Below are positions 47,327 to 47,670 of a DNA stretch of 47,670 nucleotides, one piece after another (positions within the stretch are counted from its first letter, which is position 1; each line of letters starts with the position of its first letter). A program made the position numbers and the translations under genes. The notes beneath the pieces are model-generated. The model saw only the letters and a list, made by a program, of their open reading frames with translations, searched no databases and was not told the DNA's origin. The DNA comes from Pseudobutyrivibrio sp. (GTDB taxonomy: Bacteria > Bacillota_A > Clostridia > Lachnospirales > Lachnospiraceae), in the NCBI GenBank assembly GCA_024691465.1, contig JAILNO010000115.1:1-47670 (forward strand), given 5' to 3'.

Positions 47327-47355
47327 TTGACATTGACTTGTCCAGATGATACTAT
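47327..47355 (+). promoter_or_regulatory. Promoter P2 of rRNA-type array
   Basis: TTGACA (47327-47332), 17-bp spacer, TACTAT (47350-47355) preceded by TGA. It shares an identical upstream segment (cagtaaaaaatagtaaaa and agtgcttgaca) with P3, and AACAAGCTGTCGC downstream with P1. Confidence 0.85.
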
Positions 47356-47417
47356 TAACAAGCTGTCGCAAGCGACAAAGTGTTGCATAAACGACAGTAA
47401 AAAATAGTAAAAAGTGC

Positions 47418-47446
47418 TTGACAAACAGTCATCCAGATGATACTAT
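47418..47446 (+). promoter_or_regulatory. Promoter P3 of rRNA-type array
   Basis: TTGACA (47418-47423), 17-bp spacer, TACTAT (47441-47446) preceded by TGA. It lies 91 bp after P2. Confidence 0.85.
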
Positions 47447-47475
47447 TTTAAAGCTGACTCGATAGAGCTTCAGCC

Positions 47476-47499
47476 CTTGATTTTCCTGAGAAAATCAAG
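47476..47499 (+). other. Perfect hairpin between P3 and P4
   Basis: CTTGATTTTC (47476-47485) and GAAAATCAAG (47490-47499) form a 10-bp stem with a CTGA loop. The following A-rich sequence is not a + strand terminator tail; read on the minus strand, it would look like one. Confidence 0.6.
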
Positions 47500-47520
47500 A
47501 AAAATAAATCAAAAAAGTTG

Positions 47521-47549
47521 TTGACAAAAAGCTTCAATCGTGATAATAT
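47521..47549 (+). promoter_or_regulatory. Promoter P4 of rRNA-type array
   Basis: TTGACA (47521-47526), 17-bp spacer, TAATAT (47544-47549) preceded by TGA. It is the last promoter before the leader. Confidence 0.85.
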
Positions 47550-47670
47550 AAACGAGTTGCTGCTGAGGGCAACAACAAAGAGAAGATTGATAACTGAACA
47601 GTGAAACAAACCTTGAATTAATACAAGTTATTTTAACATGTATCCTTGAAATTCATTTAAGTTTCTTAAT

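Larger units (their letters stand above)
47218..47670 (+). other. rRNA-operon promoter and leader region
   Basis: No gene is visible. The stretch holds four promoters (47234-47549), a 10-bp perfect hairpin (47476-47499) between the third and fourth, and a leader with AACTGAACAGTGAAAC, typical of sequence before 16S rRNA in this group. The 16S gene itself should begin beyond the window; none of it is seen. Confidence 0.6.

Noticed and set aside
47303..47447. Tandem repeat or CRISPR-like array at the window end
   Set aside because: The repeated blocks coincide with promoter elements and there are only two or three imperfect copies with unequal spacers.
47476..47499. Plus-strand terminator in the rRNA-type leader
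   Set aside because: The hairpin is followed by A-rich rather than T-rich sequence and lies upstream of promoter P4.

Overview
The window looks like a core, low-GC Firmicutes chromosome, most likely Lachnospiraceae (Butyrivibrio/Pseudobutyrivibrio/Roseburia-like). This is inferred from gene content and order: hprK and a murB-rapZ-whiA-HPr-like cluster, a type III glutamine synthetase, PucR/CdaR-ftsE-ftsX-ctpA-prfB, a glpP-controlled glycerol locus with a DUF1667 protein, and a tsaE-tsaB-rimI-rnz-tsaD cluster. Almost every gene lies on the + strand. The one clear exception is a class A penicillin-binding protein. I see no insertion sequence, prophage, integron or CRISPR array.

Layout. 1-1820: permease and ATPase of an ABC importer. 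1.9-12.0 kb: ftsH, uvrC, hprK, an M18 aminopeptidase, murB, rapZ, whiA, a Crh-like HPr and a lipid kinase. 12.0-15.2 kb: fba and a type III glutamine synthetase, each with clear signals. 15.2-18.5 kb: pbp1A (-) divergent from yigZ (+). 18.6-23.0 kb: tRNA-Gln, acyl-ACP thioesterase, cvfB, ridA, trxB and a secreted NlpC/P60 wall hydrolase behind a consensus promoter. 23.0-23.7 kb: AT-rich intergenic region with a DnaA-box cluster. 23.7-28.9 kb: CdaR-type regulator, ftsE, ftsX, ctpA and prfB with its programmed frameshift. 29.0-31.4 kb: free-standing ACT protein, hom and thrH. 31.5-38.0 kb: glycerol locus with a structured leader. 38.1-46.1 kb: tex, a possible small RNA, the t6A and tRNA-processing cluster, ispD and tRNA-Ser. 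46.2 kb: threonine aldolase. The window ends in a four-promoter array and leader typical of an rRNA operon that would start just beyond it.

The most interesting theme is carbon control without PTS histidine phosphorylation. The HPr-like protein keeps the HprK target serine but has Glu where HPr has His15 and Thr where it has Arg17, as a Crh-type regulator would. Independently, GlpK in the same window has Glu at the position of the histidine that PTS-phosphorylated HPr modifies in Gram-positive GlpK. Together with hprK and a GlpP-type glycerol leader, this suggests a regulatory HprK/Ser-P branch detached from PTS phosphotransfer, with glycerol use controlled at the RNA level. Other points worth checking are three TTATCCAC[A/T] boxes far from any dnaA, a TGTWAH-N5-TGTWAH operator on the wall-hydrolase promoter, a promoter-terminator unit of about 87 nt with no gene, and the rRNA promoter array. 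All functional statements rest on reading motifs and gene order; no database search was run.
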